A program made the position numbers and the translations under genes. The notes under the pieces are model-generated. The model made no database searches and was not told the DNA's origin. It saw only the letters and a list, made by a program, of their open reading frames with translations. Positions 33,802 to 41,536 of a stretch of DNA of 64,000 nucleotides are shown one piece after another (within the stretch, counting starts at the first letter, position 1; each line of letters begins with the position of its first letter). Origin of the DNA: Clostridia bacterium (GTDB lineage: Bacteria; Bacillota_A; Clostridia; Oscillospirales; CAG-272); NCBI GenBank assembly GCA_017466455.1, contig JAFTUD010000002.1:186001-250000 (forward strand), read 5' to 3'.

Positions 33802-33841
33802 TTACCGCTGTGTTTTGCCGAATACAGCGGTAATTTAATCA
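33802..33841 (+). terminator. Hairpin between tig and clpP, partial terminator
   Basis: 11-bp stem ATTACCGCTGT/ACAGCGGTAAT (33802-33812 with 33825-33835), 12-nt loop, followed by TTAATC only; the poor T-run suggests attenuation with read-through into clpP. Confidence 0.55.
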
Positions 33842-33868
33842 AAAAATTATTTATGGAGGTTTCCTATT

Positions 33869-34453
33869 ATGGCATATGTACCTATGGTTATTGAACAAAG
33901 CAATAGAGGCGAGCGTTCATTTGACATCTATTCAAGACTTTTGGAGGATAGAATTGTATTCCTTTGTGACCAAGTAAACGACACTACGGCATCACTTATC
34001 GTTTCTCAGCTTCTCTATCTTGAGGCTAAGGACCCTGATAAGGATATTTGCCTTTACATTAACAGCCCGGGCGGAAGCGTTAGTGCCGGTCTTGCAATCT
34101 ACGATACAATGAATTACATCAAGTGTGATGTTTCAACAATTTGTATCGGAATGGCTGCAAGCATGGGAGCATTCTTACTTTCAAGCGGAGCTAAGGGTAA
34201 GCGTATTGCTCTTCCTAACAGCGAAATTATGATTCACCAGCCTCTTGGCGGTGCGCAAGGTCAGGCTTCAGATATTAAGATTCACGCTGACCACATTTTA
34301 AAGACAAGAGATAAGCTTAATTCTATTCTCGCAGCAAATACAAATCAACCTATTGAGGTTATTGAAAGAGATACCGAACGCGACAATTTTATGTCCGCCG
34401 AGGCTGCTATGGCTTATGGTCTTATCGATAAAGTAATTGACAAGAGAGACTAA
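33869..34453 (+). CDS. clpP: ATP-dependent Clp protease proteolytic subunit
   Basis: 194 residues. Catalytic triad Ser98 ([10 protein letters not shown]), His123 (IMIHQPLGG) and Asp172 (DTERDNFMS). N-terminus [25 protein letters not shown] is typical and is processed on assembly into the 14-mer. Works with ClpX, encoded 6 bp downstream. Ribosome site GGAGGTTTCCTATT. Confidence 0.98.
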   Translation: MAYVPMVIEQSNRGERSFDIYSRLLEDRIVFLCDQVNDTTASLIVSQLLYLEAKDPDKDICLYINSPGGSVSAGLAIYDTMNYIKCDVSTICIGMAASMGAFLLSSGAKGKRIALPNSEIMIHQPLGGAQGQASDIKIHADHILKTRDKLNSILAANTNQPIEVIERDTERDNFMSAEAAMAYGLIDKVIDKRD

Positions 34454-34459
34454 GATAAT

Positions 34460-35710
34460 ATGAATAATTCAAAAAAATGTTCATTTTGCGGAAGAAATGA
34501 ACAACAGGTTGAGCTTTTAATCCCATCTCCAAGCGGTGCTTGTATTTGTGATGAATGTATTAGAACCTGCTCGGATATTATTGATGAATATTTGGCAAGT
34601 GAGGATAGTGAAAGTGCCGATTTAGGGCTTTCCCTCTCTACCTTGCCTATTCCTCAAAAAATCAAGGACTTGCTTGATGAATATGTAATCGGTCAGGATA
34701 AGGCTAAAATCACCCTTGCCGTTGCTGTATACAACCATTATAAAAGGCTCTTGTATATTGACAAAAAAGCAAAGGAAAGCGACGAAAACGATGTTGACAT
34801 TCAAAAAAGTAATGTACTTTTAATCGGACCTACCGGTGTTGGAAAAACCTATCTTGCACAAACTCTTGCTCGTGCATTAAAGGTTCCATTCGCTATTGCT
34901 GATGCTACTACCCTTACCGAGGCTGGATATGTAGGTGAGGATGTTGAAAATATCCTTCTAAGACTAATTCAAGCCGCCGATTTTGATATTAGCAAGGCTG
35001 AAAAGGGCATCATCTATATTGATGAAATTGACAAAATATCAAGAAAAAGCGAAAACCGTTCCATTACTCGTGATGTTTCAGGTGAGGGAGTTCAGCAGGC
35101 TCTGCTCAAAATTCTTGAAGGAACCGTTTCTAATGTTCCTCCGCAGGGTGGAAGAAAGCATCCAAATCAAGAATTTATCAAGATAAATACTGAAAACATT
35201 CTCTTTATTTGCGGTGGTGCCTTTGACGGACTTTCCGACATTATTGAGGCTCGCAAGGGCAAACAGCTTATGGGCTTTGGCGGTGATGTCAAGAGCAAAA
35301 AAGAGGTTAAAACAACAAAGATATTTGAGGATGTAAGTGCTCATGACATTGTTAAATATGGTCTTATTCCCGAGCTTGTAGGTCGCTTACCTGTTATTGT
35401 GGGACTTGAAAATCTTGACAAGGACGCACTTGTTAAGATTCTAAAGGAGCCAAAGAATTCCGTTGTAAAGCAATATAAAAAGCTTTTTGATATGGACGGA
35501 GTTGAGCTTGAATTTACTGATGATGCTCTATTTGCGGTTGCGGAAAAATCTCTTGAACGCTCAACCGGCGCAAGAGGACTTCGCTCCATTATGGAGGAAA
35601 CAATGACCTCTATAATGTACGAAATTCCATCAAGAAAGGATATTTCCAAGGTTATTATTACTGAAGATTGCATCAAAAACGCAAGCAAACCCGAATATGT
35701 TTTAAAATAA
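34460..35710 (+). CDS. clpX: ClpXP unfoldase subunit ClpX
   Basis: 416 residues: N-terminal zinc domain (Cys7, Cys10, Cys30, Cys33), AAA+ domain with Walker [13 protein letters not shown], the pore loop GYVGEDVE, Walker [12 protein letters not shown], the ClpP-binding loop region ([10 protein letters not shown]) and sensor [14 protein letters not shown]. Unfolds substrates for ClpP. Start ATG 34460, 6 bp after clpP; its own ribosome site is poor, so translation is likely coupled. Confidence 0.97.
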   Translation: MNNSKKCSFCGRNEQQVELLIPSPSGACICDECIRTCSDIIDEYLASEDSESADLGLSLSTLPIPQKIKDLLDEYVIGQDKAKITLAVAVYNHYKRLLYIDKKAKESDENDVDIQKSNVLLIGPTGVGKTYLAQTLARALKVPFAIADATTLTEAGYVGEDVENILLRLIQAADFDISKAEKGIIYIDEIDKISRKSENRSITRDVSGEGVQQALLKILEGTVSNVPPQGGRKHPNQEFIKINTENILFICGGAFDGLSDIIEARKGKQLMGFGGDVKSKKEVKTTKIFEDVSAHDIVKYGLIPELVGRLPVIVGLENLDKDALVKILKEPKNSVVKQYKKLFDMDGVELEFTDDALFAVAEKSLERSTGARGLRSIMEETMTSIMYEIPSRKDISKVIITEDCIKNASKPEYVLK

Positions 35711-35724
35711 TAGATTTATATCTC

Positions 35725-35758
35725 AAAAAGAGGAAAGCTATCGCTTCCCTCTTTTTTC
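35725..35758 (+). terminator. Terminator after clpX
   Basis: AAAAAGAGG-AAGC pairs with GCTT-CCTCTTTTT (one mismatch), TATC loop, then TTTCTTTT. Confidence 0.85.
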
Positions 35759-35778
35759 TTTTCGCTAAAGGCTACAAG

Positions 35779-35815
35779 AAAAAGTGATTTTCAACTTTGA
35801 AAATCACTTTTTGTA
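35779..35815. terminator. Bidirectional terminator between clpX and capG
   Basis: AAAAGTGATTTTCA pairs with TGAAAATCACTTTT across a very small loop; T-rich on both strands. Ends the convergent capEFG operon. Confidence 0.8.
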
Positions 35816-35818
35816 TAT

Positions 35819-37003
35819 TTAGAATTTTCTCCAAACCATCTTATTAACAACGCCGGTGTAGGATTGAATTATCTTAACAACCTTTGTTGAAACAATCTCA
35901 TCGGTATAGTCAGGAACAGGAGTTCCAAGGTCATCATTCTCGGTCATTTTAACCGCCGTTTCAACCGATTGAAGTAGTGATGCCTCATCAATACCCGCAA
36001 GTATAAAGCAAGCCTTATCAAGCGCTTCAGGGCGCTCGGTTGATGTACGAATACAAACCGCAGGGAATGATTTTCCGATAGATGTAAAGAAGCTTGATTC
36101 CTCTGGTAATGTTCCACTATCCGAAACAACTGCAAAAGCATTCATTTGAAGATTGTTATAATCATGGAAGCCAAGTGGCTCATGTCTTATAACTCTCTTA
36201 TCAAGCTCAAATCCACTTGACTCTATTCTCTTTCTACTTCTTGGATGGCAAGAATAAAGTATTGGCATATCATATTTTTCTGCCATTTTATTTATAGCGT
36301 TAAATAATGATAGGAAATTCTTTTCGGTGTCAATATTTTCCTCTCTATGAGCCGATAAAAGGATATATTTCTTCTTTTCAAGTCCAAGGCGAGTAAGAAT
36401 ATCCGATTTTTCTATATCATCAAGATTAGCGTGTAAAACCTCCGCCATAGGGCTTCCTGTTACATAGGTTCTTTCCTTAGGCAGTCCGCATTCAGCAAGA
36501 TATCTTCTCGCATGCTCCGAGTAAGCAAGATTGACATCAGAAATAATATCAACTATGCGCCTATTTGTTTCCTCAGGAAGGCACTCATCCTTACAACGGT
36601 TGCCCGCTTCCATATGGAATATAGGAATATGAAGTCTTTTTGCAGAAATCGCTGACAAGCACGAGTTTGTGTCACCCAAAATAAGCAACGCATCGGGCTT
36701 GATTTGTGACATAAGCTTGTATGAACAGTTGATTATATTTCCAACGGTAGCTCCAAGATCATCACCAACCGCATCCATATAAACCTCGGGCTCGGCAAGC
36801 TTTAAATCCTTAAAGAAAATTCCGTTAAGATTGTAATCGTAGTTTTGACCTGTATGTGCAAGCACACAGTCAAAATACTCACGGCACTTATTAATTACCG
36901 CTGAAAGACGAATAATTTCGGGTCTTGTTCCTACGATAATAAGAAGCTTTAGCTTTCCGTTTTCCTTAAATTTTACATCTGAATAATCAATTTTAATTTC
37001 CAT
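35819..37003 (-). CDS. capG: UDP-N-acetyl-L-fucosamine synthase type 2-epimerase CapG/WbjD
   Basis: 394 residues of the non-hydrolysing UDP-HexNAc 2-epimerase fold: IVGTRPEIIRLSAVINKC at the start, LGDTNSCLSAISAKRLHIPIFHMEAGNRC, SAHREENIDTE and DSGTLPEESSFF. Following CapE and CapF it should make the last C2 epimerisation to UDP-L-FucNAc, rather than UDP-ManNAc, because the three genes form a unit. ATG 37003 is 3 bp after the capF stop with AAGGTGTAAATA in front. Confidence 0.9.
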   Translation of the reverse strand: MEIKIDYSDVKFKENGKLKLLIIVGTRPEIIRLSAVINKCREYFDCVLAHTGQNYDYNLNGIFFKDLKLAEPEVYMDAVGDDLGATVGNIINCSYKLMSQIKPDALLILGDTNSCLSAISAKRLHIPIFHMEAGNRCKDECLPEETNRRIVDIISDVNLAYSEHARRYLAECGLPKERTYVTGSPMAEVLHANLDDIEKSDILTRLGLEKKKYILLSAHREENIDTEKNFLSLFNAINKMAEKYDMPILYSCHPRSRKRIESSGFELDKRVIRHEPLGFHDYNNLQMNAFAVVSDSGTLPEESSFFTSIGKSFPAVCIRTSTERPEALDKACFILAGIDEASLLQSVETAVKMTENDDLGTPVPDYTDEIVSTKVVKIIQSYTGVVNKMVWRKF

Positions 37004-37006
37004 TAT

Positions 37007-38185
37007 TTACACCTTTTCAAAAAAAGTATCAGGTTTTGAGGGATCAAATGGCTCATTCGCCCACATAAAAGTAACAAGATCCTCAGTTTTAGAGGTATTT
37101 ATTATATTGTGCGTATATCCGGTTATCATTTCAACAACCTGAATTTTATCTCCACTAACCTTAAATTCAATGACAGGATAATCGTTTCCGTTTTCATCAA
37201 CTCCGATTTTCCTCATTTGAATGAGCGCCTCACCCTTTACAACAACGAATTTTTCGTTTTTGGAGTGATGCCAGTGATTTCCCTTAGTAATCTCGGGCTT
37301 TGAGATATTTACGCTGAATTGCCCCCTATCAGGAGTCCTAATTATCTCGGTAAAGCTACCTCTTGGGTCACAATTCATTTTCAAATCATATATAAATTTT
37401 TCCGCAGGCAAATAAGAAAGATAAGTGCTGTATAGCTTGGATACAAGCGGATTTTCAAAGCTTGGAACACCAAGCTCCTCTCTAATTTCAGGAAAGCTTT
37501 TTATCGTATCCGCAATAAATCCAAGTGACGCGTCATACTGAACGGGAACGGTACAATACTCACCTATGCGAGTTTCATTTCCGCCAAGTGCCCTTATCAT
37601 CTCATCAACCAAGTCATCAATATACACAACCGTTAGCATAACGCTCGGATCGTTTACCTGTATTGGCAAATCATTCGCTATATTATTGCAAAATGTAGCA
37701 ATAGCGCTGTTGTAATTCGGTCTACACCATTTTCCAAACAAGTTTGGGAAGCGATAAACAAGCACCTTAGCACCCGTTTCCTTAGCGTAGTCAAACATCA
37801 AGTCCTCGCCTGCTCTTTTGCTTTTTCCGTACTCACTACCTGCAAAGCGTCCCTCTAAGGAAGCCTGTGTGGAGCTTGAAATCATAACAGGACAGGTATT
37901 TTTATGCTTTTTAAGCGTATCAAGAAGCGTGCTTGCAAAGCCAAAATTGCCCTGCATAAATTCGCTTTGCTCCTTTGGGCGATTTACCCCCGCAAGATTA
38001 AAAACAAAATCCGCCTTCTCGCAATATCCATCAAGCAATGATATATCGGTATCAATATCAAACTCGTAAATTTCTTCAATGTCAAGCTCGGGATGAGTCC
38101 TGTCCTTGCCGTCCTTGATATTATTCAAGCTACAAACAAGATTTTTTCCTACAAATCCCTTTGCTCCGGTTACAAGAATTCTCAT
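37007..38185 (-). CDS. capF: Bifunctional epimerase/reductase CapF/WbjC (SDR plus cupin)
   Basis: 392 residues: N-terminal SDR domain (ILVTGAKGFVGKNL, ADFVFNLAGVNRPKEQ, YGKSKRAGEDL with Tyr-x-x-x-Lys) and C-terminal cupin (GSFTEIIRTPDRGQFSVN, GNHWHHSKNEKFVVVKGEA, with the metal His residues). The cupin does C3 epimerisation and the SDR part NADPH reduction on the FucNAc route. Start ATG 38185 behind GAGGAATAT; in-frame codons before that run into capE. The cupin metal ligands appear intact. Confidence 0.93.
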   Translation of the reverse strand: MRILVTGAKGFVGKNLVCSLNNIKDGKDRTHPELDIEEIYEFDIDTDISLLDGYCEKADFVFNLAGVNRPKEQSEFMQGNFGFASTLLDTLKKHKNTCPVMISSSTQASLEGRFAGSEYGKSKRAGEDLMFDYAKETGAKVLVYRFPNLFGKWCRPNYNSAIATFCNNIANDLPIQVNDPSVMLTVVYIDDLVDEMIRALGGNETRIGEYCTVPVQYDASLGFIADTIKSFPEIREELGVPSFENPLVSKLYSTYLSYLPAEKFIYDLKMNCDPRGSFTEIIRTPDRGQFSVNISKPEITKGNHWHHSKNEKFVVVKGEALIQMRKIGVDENGNDYPVIEFKVSGDKIQVVEMITGYTHNIINTSKTEDLVTFMWANEPFDPSKPDTFFEKV

Positions 38186-38192
38186 ATATTCC

Positions 38193-39245
38193 TCAATATT
38201 TGATGCCCATAGCATCAAGCTCATCTCTTATGTATTGAAGGGTCAAAAGCTTTTGCTTAACCTGTTCTACTGTAAGAAGCTCAGTATTGTGAGAGTTGAA
38301 CTCGGTAAGTGTGTTTCTCTCGGTATCTCCGTCCTTAAAATACTTGTCATAATTAAGTCCGCGCTTGTCCGATGGAACTCTATAAAAATCGCCCATATCA
38401 ATAGCGTTGGCGCACTCTTCGTTTGTCAAAAGTGTTTCATACATTTTTTCACCATGACGAATACCGATGACCTTTATAGCATCCTTATTTCCACCAAACA
38501 GCTCACAAACAGCCTCTGCCTGTGTTTGAATTGTGCAAGCAGGCGCCTTTTGAACAAGAATATCACCGCTAACTCCATGCTCAAACGCAAACAAAACAAG
38601 ATCAACCGCCTCATCAAGCGACATAATAAAGCGTGTCATTGTAGGATCCGTCAAGGTAATAGGCTGTCCGTTTCTGATTTGATCAATCCACAAGGGAATA
38701 ACAGAGCCACGGCTACACATTACATTTCCGTAACGAGTACAGCAAATCTTTGTCTTTTCGGGGGAAACGGTACGGGATTTCGCAACGATAACCTTCTCCA
38801 TCATCGCCTTACTTGTTCCCATAGCATTTACGGGATATGCTGCCTTATCAGTTGAAAGGCAAATTACTGTCTTGACTCCCTCTTCAATAGCCGCAGTCAA
38901 AACATTATCAGTACCAAGCACATTTGTTTTTACCGCTTCAATCGGGAAGAATTCGCAAGACGGAACCTGCTTAAGCGCTGCCGCATGGAAAATATAATCC
39001 ACTCCGTGCATAGCATTTTTTACCGACGCAAGGTCACGCACATCTCCGATATAAAATTTAATTTTCTCAGCGACCTCGGGCATTTTCGCTTGGAATTCGT
39101 GACGCATGTCATCCTGCTTCTTCTCATCTCTTGAAAGAACTCTGATTTCTCCGATATCGGTCTTCAGAAATCTATTAAGCACTGCGTTTCCAAACGAGCC
39201 AGTTCCGCCCGTAATCATAAGAGTTTTACCTGTAAAAAGTCCCAT
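38193..39245 (-). CDS. capE: UDP-GlcNAc 4,6-dehydratase/5-epimerase CapE/WbjB
   Basis: 350 residues, extended SDR: NAD loop ITGGTGSFGNAVLNRFL, RDEKKQDDMRHEF, FHAAALKQVPSCEFFPIEAVKTNVLGT, STDKAAYPVNAMGTSKAMMEK (Met replaces the usual SDR Tyr, as known for CapE) and CTRYGNVMCSRGSVIPLW. First step from UDP-GlcNAc to UDP-L-FucNAc. First gene of a three-gene operon; ribosome site AGAGGTGCAAA. Confidence 0.93.
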   Translation of the reverse strand: MGLFTGKTLMITGGTGSFGNAVLNRFLKTDIGEIRVLSRDEKKQDDMRHEFQAKMPEVAEKIKFYIGDVRDLASVKNAMHGVDYIFHAAALKQVPSCEFFPIEAVKTNVLGTDNVLTAAIEEGVKTVICLSTDKAAYPVNAMGTSKAMMEKVIVAKSRTVSPEKTKICCTRYGNVMCSRGSVIPLWIDQIRNGQPITLTDPTMTRFIMSLDEAVDLVLFAFEHGVSGDILVQKAPACTIQTQAEAVCELFGGNKDAIKVIGIRHGEKMYETLLTNEECANAIDMGDFYRVPSDKRGLNYDKYFKDGDTERNTLTEFNSHNTELLTVEQVKQKLLTLQYIRDELDAMGIKY

Positions 39246-39284
39246 TTTGCACCTCTAAAACATAATTTTTCTATTATAATGTAT

Positions 39285-39313
39285 ATTTTATCATAATATA
39301 ACCAAAAAATCAA
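39285..39313 (-). promoter_or_regulatory. Promoter of capEFG
   Basis: Minus strand: -35 TTGATT (39308-39313), 17 bp, -10 TAAAAT (39285-39290). Confidence 0.65.
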
Positions 39314-39421
39314 TAGATTTTATAAAGTAAAATCAACCTGAAAATTTCATCATCAAAAATCCAATTACGCCTTCTGTCATGTTTCTTGCAATTTTACTAA
39401 CTCAAATTCACTTTTAAAAAG

Positions 39422-39457
39422 AAAAAACCGAACAAACACAAAGTTTGTTCGGTTTTT
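39422..39457 (-). terminator. Terminator of the tRNA-Pro gene
   Basis: Minus strand: AAAAAACCGAACAAAC pairs with GTTTGTTCGGTTTTTT around a 5-nt loop, directly after the CCA end. Confidence 0.9.
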
Positions 39458-39533
39458 TGGTCTGAGTAGCGGGATTTGAACCCACGGCCTCTACCACCCC
39501 AAGGTAGCGCGCTACCATCTGCGCTATACCCAG
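39458..39533 (-). tRNA. tRNA-Pro (anticodon GGG)
   Basis: 76 nt including an encoded CCA. Acceptor CTGGGTA pairs with TACTCAG (one G-T), D-arm AGCGCAGATGGTAGCGC, anticodon stem CTACC/GGTAG around loop TTGGGGT (anticodon GGG, decoding CCC/CCU), and T-arm GTGGGTTCAAATCCCGC. Discriminator A. Own consensus promoter (39546-39574) and terminator; single tRNA. Confidence 0.96.
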
Positions 39534-39545
39534 ATACCGCTTGAT

Positions 39546-39574
39546 ATTATATCACGCGTATATTTAATTGTCAA
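39546..39574 (-). promoter_or_regulatory. Promoter of tRNA-Pro
   Basis: Minus strand: -35 TTGACA (39569-39574), 17 bp, -10 TATAAT (39546-39551); full consensus. Confidence 0.9.
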
Positions 39575-39666
39575 GACTTATTTTTATATTTTTGAATTAT
39601 TTTTGGAACTTTGGGAAATATAATTATGAAATCCTTTGATTTCAATTATTTTTTTGGGAGTTAATT

Positions 39667-39861
39667 ATGGAAAACAAAATCAATCACTGTATTCATTGTA
39701 CTGTAAAGTCATGTGCTAATCACGCAAAAACATCAAATTATTGCGTCCTTGACACCGTTTCTATCGGCACTCACGAATGCAATCCTACCGTATCACAATG
39801 TGTAGATTGCGAGTCCTTCGTGCTTGATAGCTGTGCTAACGGAAAGTGCAACATTAAATAA
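39667..39861 (+). CDS. DUF1540 cysteine-rich small protein
   Basis: 64 residues with nine cysteines in two similar halves (IHCTVKSCANH ... YCVLDTVSIGTHEC and QCVDCESFVLDSCANGKC), the DUF1540 pattern; probably zinc-binding. Function not established. ATG 39667 follows GGGAGTTAATT. Stands alone, with a hairpin 10 bp after its stop. Confidence 0.85.
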   Translation: MENKINHCIHCTVKSCANHAKTSNYCVLDTVSIGTHECNPTVSQCVDCESFVLDSCANGKCNIK

Positions 39862-39870
39862 TTCTCTAAA

Positions 39871-39912
39871 TAAAAATCACCGTTTTCATTTTTTGAAAAC
39901 GGTGATTTTGTT
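39871..39912. terminator. Bidirectional terminator between the DUF1540 gene and yabQ
   Basis: AAAATCACCGTTTTC (39873-39887) with GAAAACGGTGATTTT (39895-39909), 7-nt loop. Confidence 0.85.
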
Positions 39913-40489
39913 AATTTGATCTTTTTCCTACCAACAAAATTATCCTCTCTTTACTTTTTTCAGAATTTGACTTCTTTTTAATTTTTCGAGATTTTTTAAT
40001 GCTCGATAAGATAGATTTTACTCTTTTACTAATTGGAATAAACAACTTGTTTATAAAAACCTTAGCATATTCAATCAAAACTCTGACACAAAATCCGCAC
40101 CTTTCAAAAAGTGAGCTGACAATTTTACCAAGTGTAAAATGATATACCGCCATTCCTAAGATTAATCCTGCAAAAATAAACCATCTTACTATTCCGTCAT
40201 TTACATAATAAATGAAAACCATCATTATGAGCGACACAGTTATAAAATATAGTATATCGGTAAGGAAGAATATTACCGCCTGCTTTTTGCTACTGCAAAG
40301 ATTCTTCTCAAACGGATTTGTCTGTAATGGAATTTTCTTTTCCTTTAGCCTTTGTGTAAGCTTTGTCTTGGGGGTTACGCCGAGTAAAATCCTTATCAGC
40401 CCTACAAGGTCGTAAATAATTCCTAAAATCACGCCTAAAAAAGAGGATTGCAGAGCTACTAACAGTTGAGATATGATTGAAATTTCCAT
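39911..40489 (-). CDS. yabQ: Spore cortex biosynthesis protein YabQ
   Basis: 192 residues: N-terminal membrane segments (LLVALQSSFLGVILGIIYDLVGLIRIL; VIFFLTDILYFITVSLIMMVFIYYVNDG; WFIFAGLILGMAVYHFTLG), then a basic C-terminus. The first helix and the F-(Y/F)-T-D-I-L-Y segment are characteristic of YabQ, needed for cortex formation in B. subtilis. Directly follows yabP (no gap); DivIC, the usual next gene, is absent here. Confidence 0.9.
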   Translation of the reverse strand: MEISIISQLLVALQSSFLGVILGIIYDLVGLIRILLGVTPKTKLTQRLKEKKIPLQTNPFEKNLCSSKKQAVIFFLTDILYFITVSLIMMVFIYYVNDGIVRWFIFAGLILGMAVYHFTLGKIVSSLFERCGFCVRVLIEYAKVFINKLFIPISKRVKSILSSIKKSRKIKKKSNSEKSKERIILLVGKRSN

Positions 40490-40771
40490 TTATTTGAAAA
40501 TATCCACTATTGATTTTTTCTTTTTTTGATTTGTGTTAGCAAAATAAAAAATTCCATTTATTTTTCCATTAAGCACAAATTCTCCGCTTTCCGCATTGAA
40601 TTTTTCAATTTTTAAATTTTCTCCCTCTATTGAAATGCCAAACTTATCACTTTGCGCAATAATTGTACCGTCATCAAAGCTCGTAACATCGCTAATTCCT
40701 GTCATTTCGGCTCTTCTTCTTGATTTTATTATTATATCGTGCTTGACAAACTGCTCCTCACCCGTATTCAT
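40490..40771 (-). CDS. yabP: Sporulation protein YabP
   Basis: 93 residues of the YabP/YqfC family: KSRRRAEMTGISDVTSFDDGTIIAQS...ISIEGENLKIEKFNAESGEFVLNGKINGIFY. Required for spore development in Bacillus. Preceded by AAGGAGGGCCAAG and, upstream, a CATATTAT box that fits a sigma-E type -10. Confidence 0.92.
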   Translation of the reverse strand: MNTGEEQFVKHDIIIKSRRRAEMTGISDVTSFDDGTIIAQSDKFGISIEGENLKIEKFNAESGEFVLNGKINGIFYFANTNQKKKKSIVDIFK

Positions 40772-40783
40772 CTTGGCCCTCCT

Positions 40784-40832
40784 TGTTAGATATGCACTTC
40801 CTTATTATAATATGTAAAAATACCCGAGTTTA
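40784..40832 (-). promoter_or_regulatory. Possible sigma-E type promoter of yabPQ
   Basis: Minus strand CATATTAT matches the CATAnnnT pattern of sigma-E -10 boxes just after the rqcP terminator; the -35 side (GTAATA near 40838) is less convincing. A plain TATAAT overlaps it. Confidence 0.35.
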
Positions 40833-40844
40833 TTACTCGGGTAT
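40814..40844 (-). terminator. Terminator of rqcP
   Basis: Minus strand ATACCCGAG (40836-40844) with CTCGGGTAT (40820-40828), then TTTTAC; overlaps the rqcP stop. Confidence 0.8.
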
Positions 40845-41078
40845 TACCTCATACAGTGCAGAAGCATCATTTTTTCTAACAACATCCCTAACATCAAGGA
40901 CCTTGACCTTTAGTGTCTTTTGCCCAAAGGTGATTTCCACAATGTCGCCTTCCTTTACATCATACGATGCCTTAACGACCTTCCCATTTACAACAACATG
41001 CGAGGCATCGCATGCCTCATTGGCTATTGTACGGCGCTTAATAATTCTTGAAACCTTTAAAAATTTATCTATTCTCAT
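40833..41078 (-). CDS. rqcP: S4-domain RNA-binding protein RqcP (YabO)
   Basis: 81 residues, almost entirely an S4 domain: MRIDKFLKVSRIIKRRTIANEACDASHVVVNGK then GDIVEITFGQKTLKVKVLDV. In B. subtilis YabO/RqcP binds stalled 50S subunits with RqcH and drives alanine tailing in ribosome quality control. Lies between hup and yabP, the usual order. Confidence 0.9.
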   Translation of the reverse strand: MRIDKFLKVSRIIKRRTIANEACDASHVVVNGKVVKASYDVKEGDIVEITFGQKTLKVKVLDVRDVVRKNDASALYEVIPE

Positions 41079-41082
41079 AATT

Positions 41083-41119
41083 CAAAAAATAATAAATCCT
41101 GCGAAAACGCAGGATTTAT
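41083..41119 (-). terminator. Terminator between hup and rqcP
   Basis: Minus strand ATAAATCCTGCG (41108-41119) with CGCAGGATTTAT (41092-41103), TTTT loop, then TATTTTTTG; may allow partial read-through into rqcP, whose start is 5 bp beyond. Confidence 0.8.
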
Positions 41120-41127
41120 ATCTTAAC

Positions 41128-41403
41128 TTATGCGTTAACCTTATCCTTAAGAGCCTTACCTGCAGAGAACTTAACTGCCTTCTTTGCTGGAATTTGGATC
41201 TTTTCGCCTGTCTTAGGATTGATACCAGACTTAGCTGCGGTTGTCTTAACCTCAAATGTACCAAATCCAACGAGTTGGATCTTTTCGCCTTCTACAAGTG
41301 CGTTTTCAAATGCTGCAAGAACTGCTGCTACTGCTGCTTCTGCGTCTTTCTTCTTGAGGTCTACCTCTTTTGCTACTACTTCAATGAGATCTGTCTTGTT
41401 CAT
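41128..41403 (-). CDS. hup: HU family DNA-binding protein
   Basis: 91 residues: MNKTDLIEVVAKEVDLKKKDAEAAVAAVLAAFENALVEGEKIQLVGFGTFEV then the arm NPKTGEKIQIPAKKAVKFSAGKALKDKVN. Histone-like nucleoid protein. Strong ribosome site (TAGGAGAAAAAATA) and promoter. Confidence 0.97.
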   Translation of the reverse strand: MNKTDLIEVVAKEVDLKKKDAEAAVAAVLAAFENALVEGEKIQLVGFGTFEVKTTAAKSGINPKTGEKIQIPAKKAVKFSAGKALKDKVNA

Positions 41404-41458
41404 TATTTTTTCTCCTATAAATTTTTTTGAAATCCTTTTTATTGGCTTTCATGCCTTA

Positions 41459-41487
41459 ATTATACCACTTAAACGCATCAAAATCAA
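41459..41487 (-). promoter_or_regulatory. Promoter of hup
   Basis: Minus strand: -35 TTGATT (41482-41487), 17 bp, -10 TATAAT (41459-41464). Confidence 0.8.
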
Positions 41488-41536
41488 TAGCTTATTGCAA
41501 TTTTTTTACAAAAAAGTTGCTTTTTTTTAGCGTTTT

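Noticed and set aside
38106..38855. 249-codon plus-strand frame opposite capF/capE
   Set aside because: Both opposite genes are strongly conserved; the product has no recognisable features.
40783..41430. 215-codon plus-strand frame opposite rqcP and hup
   Set aside because: Cys/Phe-rich shadow product running across two conserved genes and a terminator.
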